Below are positions 35,223 through 42,877 of a DNA stretch of 60,286 nucleotides, piece after piece. This DNA is from Halomonas sp. GTDB taxonomy: Bacteria > Pseudomonadota > Gammaproteobacteria > Pseudomonadales > Halomonadaceae. The notes beneath the pieces are model-generated. The model saw only the letters and a list, made by a program, of their open reading frames with translations. It made no database searches and was not told where the DNA came from. The first letter of the stretch is position 1; the number at the start of each line of letters is the position of its first letter. The stretch spans positions 1 to 60,286 of the forward strand of contig NZ_JAFIFK010000028.1 of assembly GCF_020832045.1 (NCBI RefSeq), written 5' to 3'. The position numbers and the translations under genes were made by a program.

Positions 35223-35285
35223 TTTCCTGTTTACGTCAAACGGGGGCGGCGCCAGGGCGCCGCTTCGCAAGCGGTAAATCAGGAA
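35223..35285 (-). promoter_or_regulatory. SD-sequestering stem between RPPR ORF and cytochrome gene
   Basis: Minus-strand RNA: TTCCTG-a-TTTAC, containing the TGA stop of the small ORF, pairs with GTAAACAGGAA, which is the Shine-Dalgarno region of the cytochrome gene: 11 pairs with one bulged A. The loop holds an eight-pair hairpin GCGGCGCC/GGCGCCGC. Layout equals that before the beta-propeller gene, and the arms are related in sequence with a compensating C:G to T:A change. Confidence 0.7.
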
Positions 35286-35611
35286 GTTCTTGGCGGTCGT
35301 TCGTCCAGGGCGCAGGGCGGTACGGGTCTGCTCTCTGTCAGGGAGACGGCCCTTTTGGCGATGGCCGAGACGTCGAGCGTGGCAGCAAGCGGCATGGCGC
35401 CACTCATGCAGTGGCTGCTGCTGAGGCAGTTCTCCTGACACTCCTCCACACTGGTATGGGCCGTCTGGCCACAGGCCGGGTGCGTCTCCTGATCGAGATG
35501 CTGGGCATGGGGAATATTGCGAGCTTCGTCGAGGCCGGCAAGCGCCGTCGAGCCTGCCGACAACGACAGGATCAGGCACAGGCTGATCAGGACTGACAAT
35601 ATTCGGAGCAT
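35279..35611 (-). CDS. Small exported Cys protein ending in RPPR, upstream of cytochrome
   Basis: A 110-residue protein: signal peptide (ILSVLISLCLILSLSAGSTALA), mature part rich in Cys and His (HPACGQTAHTSVEECQENC then HCMSG) and C-terminus LDERPPRTS. The cysteines C-x-x-x-C and the flanking His and Met residues suit copper binding. Its stop codon lies in the 5' arm of a stem that covers the ribosome-binding site of the cytochrome gene 62 bases downstream. It is divergent from another RPPR ORF across 237 bp. Confidence 0.6.
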   Translation of the reverse strand: MLRILSVLISLCLILSLSAGSTALAGLDEARNIPHAQHLDQETHPACGQTAHTSVEECQENCLSSSHCMSGAMPLAATLDVSAIAKRAVSLTESRPVPPCALDERPPRTS

Positions 35612-35848
35612 GAGCGGCTGAGGTCCAATGAAGTGCTATCGTTCATCATCGCCACGCTAGGAACGGCAGACAAGCGCTGCCAGCCCCGGGGAGGTGGTAA
35701 AGTCATGGTTTCCTGATCTCGGTCAGGTATGAACGCGGAGCGCTCGGATGATTTACTCGCAGCCAAGCTATGTGCAGGGCCCAGGTTGCAGGCCTTCTCC
35801 CGGGCATGAAATACTTCGATCATCATTGGCTCAGAAGTCCCTTCATTC

Positions 35849-36181
35849 ATGCATCGATTTCCCTGTCACTGGCTATCCAGCCTGTTGCTGGCCCTGATGC
35901 TCGTTGTCGTACCGCCCGTGGTTGCCGGTGGGCACCACGGCGATACTTCCTGCCTGGAGAGCCTGATCGGGCATGAGCACCCGGTTGCCTGGGAAATGGC
36001 CGATCCGGATGAGCCGTCCTCCACCGCAGCGTCTCCCTGCTGCCTCCCCTGCCTACAGTGCGGAACCATCGCGATATCGATGGACGGCCGCGCCATGGCG
36101 TCTTCATTGGTCTTGTTCGGGGCCGTTCCCGACAGCCCTTTCGGGCCGCCGGATCCAATCGAACGCCCCCCTCGCACCTGA
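35849..36181 (+). CDS. Small exported Cys protein ending in RPPR, upstream of multicopper oxidase
   Basis: A 110-residue protein with a signal peptide (WLSSLLLALMLVVVPPVVAGG), His in GGHHGD, a cysteine cluster CCLPCLQC (two overlapping C-x-x-C) and C-terminus IERPPRT. It lies 71 bases before a Tat-exported multicopper oxidase gene, the same order as cutF-cutO in Rhodobacter. Its stop codon sits in the 5' arm of a stem with the oxidase ribosome-binding region. The most complete CutF-like case in the window. A copper-sensing leader role is inference from this layout. Confidence 0.65.
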   Translation: MHRFPCHWLSSLLLALMLVVVPPVVAGGHHGDTSCLESLIGHEHPVAWEMADPDEPSSTAASPCCLPCLQCGTIAISMDGRAMASSLVLFGAVPDSPFGPPDPIERPPRT

Positions 36182-36244
36182 ACCTCTTTTCCCCTGATGG
36201 CACTGCGACTATCGATTCGCGGTGAGAGTGTTCATGTCTCGAGG
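36170..36244 (+). promoter_or_regulatory. SD-sequestering stem between RPPR ORF and multicopper oxidase gene
   Basis: CCTCG-cACc-TGAAC pairs with GTTCA-tGTct-CGAGG: two 5-bp helices joined by an internal loop that keeps an AC:GT pair. The first arm spans the Pro-Arg codons and the TGA stop; the second ends in GAGGA, the oxidase Shine-Dalgarno. A small GCGA/TCGC hairpin lies in the loop. Confidence 0.55.
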
Positions 36245-36252
36245 ACTAGTAA

Positions 36253-37872
36253 ATGAAGCGTCGTGAATTCCTGGGCTACTCAGCGTTGGGCGGCCTGTTG
36301 CTGTCGACGGCTGGCACCATGGGCTATGCCCTGTCGCGCCAACCCCCCAATGGGGCTGCACCATCCAGTCTGGCGGCCTTGCCTAAGGGCGGTGAGCCGC
36401 TGCAACCACTACCCCGTATCGTGAACTTGAGCAGTGGCGGTCGCTTCCGCAGCGTGCTGACACCTGGCCCCCATAGCGTGCCCCTGAGCGATGAGCTCGA
36501 GGCCAGGCTGTGGCTCTACAACGGCAAGGTGGCGCCGCTGATCGAGGTGCGTGAGGGTGATGAGTTGGACATTACCCTGATTAACGAACTGGAGCAGGAG
36601 ACTACCTTGCACTGGCACGGTGTGCCGGTACCGCAGGCGCACGATGGCGCTCCCTGGGACGCCGTGGCGCCGGGTGAGTCGCGGCAATACCGCTATACCT
36701 TTCCACCAGGAAGTGCGGGCCTGCACTGGTTTCACCCCCATCCTCACGAGGGCACGGCCTGGCAGGTGGCACATGGTTTGGCGGGGGCGCTGCTGGTCCG
36801 CCCCGCCGAGGAGGGACTGCCTGCCGAGCTCGAGGAGCACTTGCTGGTGGTAAGCGACCTGCGTCTGCGGGCTAATGGCGAGGTCGCACCCCACACCGCC
36901 GAGGACTGGATGAACGGTCGCGAGGGCGAGTTGCTGCTGGTCAATGGTCAGCGCGAGCCCCGGCTCGATGTGGCGCCGGGCACCACCTTGCGTCTGCGAC
37001 TGATCAACGCCTGCGCGGGACGCTATTTGCGCCTGCGCCTGGATGAGCATGAGTTGGTCCTGATCGGCACCGACGGCGGGCTGATCGAGCGGCCGCAGGC
37101 ACTGCAGGAGTTGCTGCTCACCCCGGGTGAGCGGGCCGACCTGCTGGTGCGGGTCAGCGAGCGGGCCGAGGGATACTTCCAATTGGCTAGTCACCCCTAT
37201 GAGCGTGGCTGGATGGGCGCCAGGCCGCCCCATTTGGATGAGGTGGCGCCCCTGCTGGCGATTCACACTCTCGACTCGGACATTCATACCCCCGTCTCGC
37301 TGCCAGAGCGCCTGGGACGCGTCGAGCCTCTGGGTGAGCCGGCAGTCCAACGAAGGGTGGAACTGACCGAAATGATGCCGGGCCATGACACTCACGCTCC
37401 TGGAGATGATGGTCCGCATGCCGGCCACGGTGATCCTCATGCCGGCCATGGCGGCGGCAGCGGCAGTCACCATGGCACCCATGGCCCCGGACATGTGGCT
37501 GACCACGCGATGGATGAACCGGCAATGCCCTCCGAGGTGGACTTTCTGATCAACGGCCGCGCTTTTGTCATGGATGAGATTCTGTTCGAAGGCAGGGTCG
37601 GCGAGGTGGAGGAGTGGGAGGTCTTCAACAACTCCCACATGGATCATCCCTTCCATGTGCACGGCATTCATTTCCAGGTGATCGCCATCCGCGATGCCGA
37701 AGGGGAATGGCAGGAGGCGCCCTGGCTGGCCTGGAAAGATACCGTCAATCTGGCGCCTTATCAGCGCCTGAAGCTGCGTATGGTGTTCCGCGAGCCCGGC
37801 GACTGGCTCTTCCACTGCCACATCATCGAGCACGAGGAGCTGGGGATGATGGCGACGATTCGTATTCGCTAA
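36253..37872 (+). CDS. Tat-exported multicopper oxidase (CueO/CutO-like)
   Basis: Periplasmic copper oxidase that would convert Cu(I) to less toxic Cu(II). The 539-residue product starts with a twin-arginine signal (MKRREFLGYSALGGLLLSTAG) and has all four copper-ligand blocks: HWHG, HWFHPHPHEG, HPFHVHGIHF and HCHIIEHEELGMM. A His/Gly/Asp-rich insert of about 35 residues (HAGHGDPHAGHGGGSGSHHG and onward) lies before the C-terminal cupredoxin, in the place where CueO has its Met-rich copper loop. GAGGA seven bases upstream sets the start and lies in the leader stem. A decayed copy of its 3' end occurs 740 bases downstream. Confidence 0.93.
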   Translation: MKRREFLGYSALGGLLLSTAGTMGYALSRQPPNGAAPSSLAALPKGGEPLQPLPRIVNLSSGGRFRSVLTPGPHSVPLSDELEARLWLYNGKVAPLIEVREGDELDITLINELEQETTLHWHGVPVPQAHDGAPWDAVAPGESRQYRYTFPPGSAGLHWFHPHPHEGTAWQVAHGLAGALLVRPAEEGLPAELEEHLLVVSDLRLRANGEVAPHTAEDWMNGREGELLLVNGQREPRLDVAPGTTLRLRLINACAGRYLRLRLDEHELVLIGTDGGLIERPQALQELLLTPGERADLLVRVSERAEGYFQLASHPYERGWMGARPPHLDEVAPLLAIHTLDSDIHTPVSLPERLGRVEPLGEPAVQRRVELTEMMPGHDTHAPGDDGPHAGHGDPHAGHGGGSGSHHGTHGPGHVADHAMDEPAMPSEVDFLINGRAFVMDEILFEGRVGEVEEWEVFNNSHMDHPFHVHGIHFQVIAIRDAEGEWQEAPWLAWKDTVNLAPYQRLKLRMVFREPGDWLFHCHIIEHEELGMMATIRIR

Positions 37873-37948
37873 GGAGTACCCCCCTAAATCCGGATCGAGG
37901 GCGGCCGTCTTGACGAGGGTCGCACCACCAATTGATGGGAGAGACTTC

Positions 37949-38128
37949 ATGACGACATTACGATGGCGACTCGATTTCCTGCTTCTGGCGCCCGTGCTGC
38001 AGTTTGTCGGCTGCACTAATGAGCCCAAGGGGGCCAGCCACGGGCAGTTGCGCCAGCAGGCCCATATCTACGATTTGGCCCCACAATGGTCCATGAGGAT
38101 GTTCTGTAGTGGGAGAAGCTCATCATGA
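37949..38128 (+). CDS. Short putative lipoprotein, possibly a truncated remnant
   Basis: A 59-residue frame starting MTTLRWRLDFLLLAPVLQ and continuing FVGCTNEPKGASHGQ, which looks like a lipoprotein signal with V-G-C lipobox. After the signal only about 40 residues remain and no domain is recognisable (AHIYDLAPQWSMRMFCSGRSSS). Its stop overlaps the GNAT start (ATGA). Given the oxidase remnant on the other side of the GNAT gene, it may be the broken start of a lipoprotein gene cut by a rearrangement. Weak ribosome-binding site. Confidence 0.4.
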   Translation: MTTLRWRLDFLLLAPVLQFVGCTNEPKGASHGQLRQQAHIYDLAPQWSMRMFCSGRSSS

Positions 38129-38553
38129 AGGCTCATGAATTGGCTGCCATATTGCGGGAGGAACATCACCGTCCGTATGGCGATTTTTTCCATGGTATCG
38201 ACTTGGAAGACTATGCAGACAAACTGTTGCATAAGGCTGAGCTGCTGGTGCATTACCGAGAGAGCGAGGTGCTCGGTATCGCCGCCTTCTACTGCAATGA
38301 TGTCGAAACGCTGTGCGGGTTTCTGTCGCTAATGTGGGTATCGCCGGAAGCGCGTGGTTCCGGAATTGCGAGCGAATTACTCGACGGAATCATCCGTATC
38401 ATGGAAGTTAGGCGTTTTCGCTATCTCAAGCTGGAAGTGCTCGATGATAACCATCGTGCGATCAACTTTTATCGTCGGCAGGGATTCGAGGTGATTGACA
38501 CTAAGGATGGCGCTTTGATCATGGGTTTGATGTTGCCGCGGCACCAAGATTGA
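38125..38553 (+). CDS. GNAT-family N-acetyltransferase
   Basis: A 142-residue acetyltransferase. Motif A is seen in LMWVSPEARGSGIASELLDGII (acetyl-CoA pyrophosphate loop R-G-x-G-I-A), and motif B in NHRAINFYRRQGFEVI. The acceptor cannot be predicted. Base composition is clearly more AT-rich than neighbours and codons differ, which suggests recent acquisition. It lies between a truncated lipoprotein frame and a decayed piece of a multicopper oxidase gene, so it may mark the insertion point of foreign DNA. Confidence 0.85.
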   Translation: MKAHELAAILREEHHRPYGDFFHGIDLEDYADKLLHKAELLVHYRESEVLGIAAFYCNDVETLCGFLSLMWVSPEARGSGIASELLDGIIRIMEVRRFRYLKLEVLDDNHRAINFYRRQGFEVIDTKDGALIMGLMLPRHQD

Positions 38554-38616
38554 CAGCGCCTGCGGTTGCGCATGGTGTTCCGCTAGCCCTGCGACTGATT
38601 GTTCCACTGCCATCTT
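38554..38616 (+). pseudogene. Decayed duplicate of the 3' end of the multicopper oxidase gene
   Basis: These 63 bases align without gaps to bases 37762-37824 of the oxidase gene at 51 of 63 positions. The frame corresponds to QRLKLRMVFREPGDWLFHCHI but reads QRLRLRMVFR-stop-PCD-stop-LFHCHL, with stops at the places of Glu and Trp. The copper-ligand HCH codons are still recognisable. It begins directly after the GNAT stop codon. Confidence 0.8.
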
Positions 38617-38653
38617 CGAGTCGTGATTCCGAGTATCTCTATGCCAGGGCATA

Positions 38654-39301
38654 TCAGTCAATCCGGCCGTTACCAGGCAGAGCATCGACCAGCCCCAGCG
38701 CCACGCAGATGCGAACCAGCTCGGCCAGATTGCCGGCGCCGAGGGCTTTCATGCTCCGCAAGCGATAGACGTCCACCGTCTTGGCGCTGACATCGAGGCG
38801 CTCGGCGATCTCGCGGCTGGTCAGGCCCTCGGCCACCAGCACCAAGATCCGACGCTCCTTGGGGCGCAGGGCATCGTAGCAGTTACGCAGGGTGTCGATG
38901 CGTTCGTTCACGGCCCTTAGGCGTTGATGCTCGCTCAGCGCCTGCTGTACGGCGTCGATCAGCTGCTGTTGATTGAACGGCTTCTCGATGAAGTCGAAGG
39001 CACCGGCCTTGAGGGCAGCCACAGCCATGGGCACGTCACCGTGGCCGGTCATGAAGATCACCGGCGCGGTGTCGCCGCGCTCCAGCTGCCGCTGTTGAAC
39101 CTGCAGGCCGGAGAGCCCCGGCATGCGGACATCGAGCAGTACGGCATCGAAGCTTGCGGGGTCGGCGGCGAGAAACGCCTCGCCGTCGGCGAAGGCGCGG
39201 GTGGCCAGGCCCACGGAATCGAGCAGCCAGGCCAGCGAGTCGCGCAGTGCCTCGTCATCGTCGACTACGGCGATACAGGGGGCGGCGTTGGGCTGGGTCA
39301 C
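38654..39301 (-). CDS. FixJ/NarL-type response regulator
   Basis: A 215-residue two-component regulator: receiver domain with the acidic pair VVDDDE, phospho-acceptor Asp in DAVLLDVRMPG (about residue 54), Thr in IFMTGHGD and Lys in FIEKPF; then a LuxR-type helix-turn-helix (LRPKERRILVLVAEGLTSREIAERLDVSAKTVDVYRLRSMKALG). The spacing and F-I-E-K-P-F text place it in the FixJ/TodT/StyR group. It overlaps the kinase gene (ATGA), its obvious partner. Target genes are unknown; the copper block lies next door. Confidence 0.92.
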   Translation of the reverse strand: MTQPNAAPCIAVVDDDEALRDSLAWLLDSVGLATRAFADGEAFLAADPASFDAVLLDVRMPGLSGLQVQQRQLERGDTAPVIFMTGHGDVPMAVAALKAGAFDFIEKPFNQQQLIDAVQQALSEHQRLRAVNERIDTLRNCYDALRPKERRILVLVAEGLTSREIAERLDVSAKTVDVYRLRSMKALGAGNLAELVRICVALGLVDALPGNGRID

Positions 39302-40857
39302 GGTCCACTCCGGGGCGGCTGACTACGATGAATGGAGCTAGGCTCGGTCAGCAGTGTACCGATAAAGGTGGCGCCATCGGAACCGTCGGCCAGGCCAAGG
39401 CTGCCACCCATGGCCTCCATCAGCGAGCGGCTGATGGCAAGCCCCATGCCGAGTCCTTCAGGGCGACTGGAGTGAAAGGGTGTGAAGATCGCCTGGGCTT
39501 CATCGGCGGATATTCCCGGCCCCTGGTCACTGACGCAGAAGGTCACCTCGCGCTGACCGCTACGCCGTGCGCGAATCTCGACCCGTCTGGCAGCAGGCTG
39601 CTCTCGGCTGGCTTCCAGTGCGTTGAGCAGCAGGTTGACCAGCACCTGTTCCAGGGCAACCGGGTCCGCCATCACGCGGGGCAGCGCGGTCGGGAATTGG
39701 GTATCGAGGGTGATGTCGGTCTGTTGATACTGCCATTCGCATAGGCGACAGGCGGCGTTCACGACTTCGGCCAGTGACAGCGGGCGTGGGCGAGTCTGGC
39801 CCTTGCGTACGAAGGTGCGGATATGGCGTAGCCGCTCGGCCAGTCGCTGTACCTGCTCGTCGATACGCTGCAGGGGCAGGGCCAGTTCGCTGGCAGGACG
39901 GTTCGGATCGGCGCGCAGCTGCATCAGGGCGCCACTGGCGTAATTGGCGATGGCGCCCAACGGCTGGTTGAGCTCGTGAGCGATGTTGGAGGCCAGTTCA
40001 CCGCTGGTGGCCAAGCGATTGGCGTGAGCGATCTGCTCCTGATGTTGCCGTGCCTGGGCTTCGGCGGCCTTGCGTAAGCTGATGTCCCGGTTGAGTAACG
40101 AAAGATGGTCGGGCTCGGCACCGGGGCCGCGATGGGCCAGCACCACGCTGAGCACCGGCACCGGCCCTTTGGGGCTCGGCATCTCCAGCTCGCCGCTCCA
40201 GGAGCCGTAGCGGGTCACGGCGGGCAGCACGATCTCGCGCAGGATGGACAGCGAGGCCGGGGTGTAGGCCCTCTCGAGCCGGGCATCGAGCCCTTCGCGC
40301 GGCAGTCCTAGCAGCCTTCGAGCCGCCTCGTTGGAGTAGAACAGCCGCTCATCGCCGTCACAGAACAGCACGTAGTCGGTAGTCGATTCCACTACTCGGG
40401 CAAGGCGCTCACGATTGGCCTCGGCACGAATGCGCCTGCCCACGTCGCGGGACACGCAAAGTACGTCGATCAGCTCGCCGGTGGTGGGGTCGCGGCGGGT
40501 ACGGCTGGTGGTTTCGAACCAGACATAGCGCCCGTTCTTGGCGCGAAAGCGGTAGGTATGCTGATAAAAGCCGTCGTGGTAGTAGACCCGCGGCGACTTA
40601 TTGAGCAGGTCGGCGAGGTCGGCGGGGTGGAACAGGTCGTAGGCCGACACGCCGATCAACTCCTCCGGCTCGTAGCCGAGCAGACTGCGGGCGGCTTGAG
40701 AGGCGTAGAGGAAGGTACCGTCGCGAGCATGGCGCGAGATCAGATCGGTGGTGCTCTCTGCCAGCCACTGATAGTGGCGCTTCTCCTCGTCGAGCTCGTT
40801 GGCCCTCGATTCGAGCTCGGCCAAGCGCATGCGCAGCGCCTCGATCTCGTTTGCCAT
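39298..40857 (-). CDS. PAS-domain sensor histidine kinase (FixL-like)
   Basis: A 519-residue soluble kinase. It starts with a coiled coil (EIEALRMRLAELESRANELDEEKRHY), then a PAS domain (LAESTTDLISRHARDGTFLYASQAARSLLGYEPEEL...), a second PAS-like domain (RVVESTTDYVLFCDGDERLFYSN), the dimerisation helix with phospho-His in ASNIAHELNQPLGAIANYASG, and the ATPase domain with N-box LLLNALEASRE and G-boxes DQGPGIS and GLGMGLAIS. There is no membrane helix; FixL heme-ligand residues are not evident, so the signal is unknown. The gene starts at the last base of the oxygenase stop (TGATG). Confidence 0.92.
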   Translation of the reverse strand: MANEIEALRMRLAELESRANELDEEKRHYQWLAESTTDLISRHARDGTFLYASQAARSLLGYEPEELIGVSAYDLFHPADLADLLNKSPRVYYHDGFYQHTYRFRAKNGRYVWFETTSRTRRDPTTGELIDVLCVSRDVGRRIRAEANRERLARVVESTTDYVLFCDGDERLFYSNEAARRLLGLPREGLDARLERAYTPASLSILREIVLPAVTRYGSWSGELEMPSPKGPVPVLSVVLAHRGPGAEPDHLSLLNRDISLRKAAEAQARQHQEQIAHANRLATSGELASNIAHELNQPLGAIANYASGALMQLRADPNRPASELALPLQRIDEQVQRLAERLRHIRTFVRKGQTRPRPLSLAEVVNAACRLCEWQYQQTDITLDTQFPTALPRVMADPVALEQVLVNLLLNALEASREQPAARRVEIRARRSGQREVTFCVSDQGPGISADEAQAIFTPFHSSRPEGLGMGLAISRSLMEAMGGSLGLADGSDGATFIGTLLTEPSSIHRSQPPRSGP

Positions 40858-41516
40858 CAGCGCGCCGGATCCACCAGGCCGCCCAGCGAGGCGTTGCGCC
40901 GGAACCAGCCGGCTATGCTGGCCCGCGCCAGGCGGGTCGGCAGCACCTCGTGGGGCACACGTTCGGCAAGAAAACAGGCGAAATTTCCAGCTTCAGGACG
41001 CACCCTGGCCACTTCGCGCTCACTGTCGTCATCGGAGAAGATGACCATCTCGCCACCACCGTCCGCCGGCCAGTCGGGGTTGAGATAGCCTACCGTGGAG
41101 ACCACACGGTTGGCGCGCCCGCGGAAGCTGTCCAAATGCTTCTTGTAGAACGCGCCGGGTGGGTAGTGGGCGAAGTGCGCCTCGTATTCGAACAGGCCCA
41201 GGAACAGTGCCTGGTTCAGTTCGCGCTGCAGCTCGCCCATGGCCTCTAAGTAGCGGCGCTGGGCAAGGCTCTCACGGTCCAGCCAATGAATGGCGTCGCC
41301 GCGGATGTCGTGGCGCAGCTGATGTTCGTCGCCCCGGCCGATACCTGCGGCAGCCAGCGCGTTGCGCTCGGCCATCTGGGCGAGTTCACGGTGCAGGTCG
41401 TAGCACAGCTCGGCGTCGAGAAAATTCTCACCGATGAACCATCCCTGCTCGACCAGAGCGTCGATCAGGGTAGGCAAGGTGCTGGCAGCGAAGGCCGGTC
41501 GGTTGAGCAGCGACAT
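40857..41516 (-). CDS. 2-oxoglutarate/Fe(II) oxygenase of the prolyl-hydroxylase (SM-20/PHD) type
   Basis: A 219-residue dioxygenase. Iron ligands are visible as H-x-D in KKHLDSF and a distal His in VPHEVLPT; the 2-oxoglutarate-binding Arg is in IAGWFRR. The block RVVSTVGYLNPDWPADGGGEMVIF matches the core of bacterial and animal oxygen-sensing prolyl hydroxylases (PHD family; a Pseudomonas relative hydroxylates elongation factor Tu). It follows the CoA-pyrophosphatase gene by 31 bases and its stop overlaps the sensor kinase start, so oxygenase, kinase and regulator are made together. Confidence 0.85.
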   Translation of the reverse strand: MSLLNRPAFAASTLPTLIDALVEQGWFIGENFLDAELCYDLHRELAQMAERNALAAAGIGRGDEHQLRHDIRGDAIHWLDRESLAQRRYLEAMGELQRELNQALFLGLFEYEAHFAHYPPGAFYKKHLDSFRGRANRVVSTVGYLNPDWPADGGGEMVIFSDDDSEREVARVRPEAGNFACFLAERVPHEVLPTRLARASIAGWFRRNASLGGLVDPAR

Positions 41517-41547
41517 AGGCGAGGCGAAATCTCCTGGGTGGCGAGCG

Positions 41548-42192
41548 TCATGGCCGGCGAGTCTCGGTTTGCGAGCTGCGCAGCAGGCGCTCGGGAAAAT
41601 AGCATAGCTGCCCATGGGGTGGTTCATCGAATAGGCTGATGGGTCGCTCGAAGCCCTCTGCCAGTAGCTCAACCAGCATCATCGCCGAGAGCCCCCAGAT
41701 TACCTGGCCCTGGGTGTGGTAGCTGGGTACGTAGTAGGGGCGGCCGTTCACCGGAATGACGTCGGTGTGGTGGCGACGATCCTGCAGGAACAGCTCCAGC
41801 GGTACTTCGAAGATGGCGTCGAGCTCGCCGGGGTCGGGCACCAACGGCAAGTCCGGCGGTATCAGTCCCACATAGGGCGTGACCAGGATGCCGTGCAGTG
41901 AGATCACGTCCGACAGACGCCCTAGTAGCTCGACCCGCTCCGGCGGCAGGGCGATCTCCTCATGGGACTCGCGCAGGGCGGTGTAGAGCAAATCGCGATC
42001 GGCCTTCTCACGCTTTCCTCCGGGGAATGCCACCTGACCGCTGTGGGTATTGAGATGCCCCGCACGACGAGTGAACAACAGCGTCGGCTCAGGACGGTCG
42101 ACGATGGGCATCAGCACCGCGGCACGGGGCATGTCGAGGCGAAGGTGGCGAGGATCGTGCGCTTGCAGGCGCTTGCGAAGTTTCTCTAACAT
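41548..42192 (-). CDS. Nudix hydrolase, CoA pyrophosphatase type (NudL-like)
   Basis: A 214-residue hydrolase that cuts CoA or its derivatives into 4'-phosphopantetheine and 3',5'-ADP. It shows both the Nudix box ([23 protein letters not shown]) and the upstream UPF0035 motif typical for CoA pyrophosphatases ([22 protein letters not shown]). The chosen start MLEKLRKRL has GGAAG upstream; the in-frame extension overlaps the divergent gene's leader. First gene of a minus-strand unit with the oxygenase, kinase and regulator, and divergent from a second Nudix gene across 70 bp. Confidence 0.88.
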   Translation of the reverse strand: MLEKLRKRLQAHDPRHLRLDMPRAAVLMPIVDRPEPTLLFTRRAGHLNTHSGQVAFPGGKREKADRDLLYTALRESHEEIALPPERVELLGRLSDVISLHGILVTPYVGLIPPDLPLVPDPGELDAIFEVPLELFLQDRRHHTDVIPVNGRPYYVPSYHTQGQVIWGLSAMMLVELLAEGFERPISLFDEPPHGQLCYFPERLLRSSQTETRRP

Positions 42193-42262
42193 GGGGCTTC
42201 CATCGGATTTGGTTCCTTCTACCCGGGGGCCTTCGCCGACGTCAAGCCTGCCAGGGAGATCC

Positions 42263-42820
42263 ATGAACTTCTGCAGCCACTGTGGCCAAACCGTGCGTTT
42301 CGCGATTCCGGCAGGGGACGATCGGCCCAGATACCTGTGCGATGCCTGCGGCTCGATCCACTATCAGAACCCGCGCATCGTCGCCGGCACCCTGCCGGTA
42401 AGCGGCTCGCGTGTGCTGCTGTGCCGCCGGGCCATCTCTCCGCGCAAAGGCTTCTGGACCCTGCCGGCGGGCTTCATGGAAAATGCCGAAACCACTGTCG
42501 AAGCGGCCGCTCGGGAAACCCGTGAAGAGGCGTGTGCCGAGGTTCGCATCGCGGGGCTCTACACCCTGATCAACCTACCGCACATCAATCAGGTCTACAT
42601 GATCTTTCTTGCGGACCTCCTGGACAGTTTCTCGGCCGGCCCCGAGAGCCTCGAAGTGGCGTTGTTCGAGGAGCACGAAATTCCCTGGGACGAACTGGCC
42701 TTTCCCACCATCGAACGTACCCTGCGTCATTTCTACACCGACCGCGGCGCCGGCCACTACCCGCTGCATATCAGCGACATCACCGCCGAGGATCGTGAAC
42801 GCTACTTTGGTTCGGCCTGA
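42263..42820 (+). CDS. Nudix hydrolase with N-terminal zinc ribbon (NudC-like)
   Basis: A 185-residue protein: zinc ribbon (CSHCGQ and CDACGS, residues 4-29) followed by a Nudix domain with box [22 protein letters not shown]. This order is that of NADH pyrophosphatase NudC, but the long N-terminal domain and the SQPWPFPxS signature of NudC are missing, so substrate may be NADH, FAD, ADP-sugar or nucleotide. AGGGAGA precedes the ATG. Divergent from the CoA pyrophosphatase gene; the SorC regulator follows 57 bases later with its own strong ribosome-binding site. Confidence 0.87.
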   Translation: MNFCSHCGQTVRFAIPAGDDRPRYLCDACGSIHYQNPRIVAGTLPVSGSRVLLCRRAISPRKGFWTLPAGFMENAETTVEAAARETREEACAEVRIAGLYTLINLPHINQVYMIFLADLLDSFSAGPESLEVALFEEHEIPWDELAFPTIERTLRHFYTDRGAGHYPLHISDITAEDRERYFGSA

Positions 42821-42877
42821 TTTGGAGTAGCAAGTGGGGGGATCGGCCTGATAGGCAACCGAGAAGGAGCGGGTAAC

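Noticed and set aside
35712..35727. CCTGA-N6-TCAGG inverted pair between two RPPR ORFs as a copper-regulator site
   Set aside because: Arms of five bases are expected by chance and do not match the CueR or CusR patterns I know.
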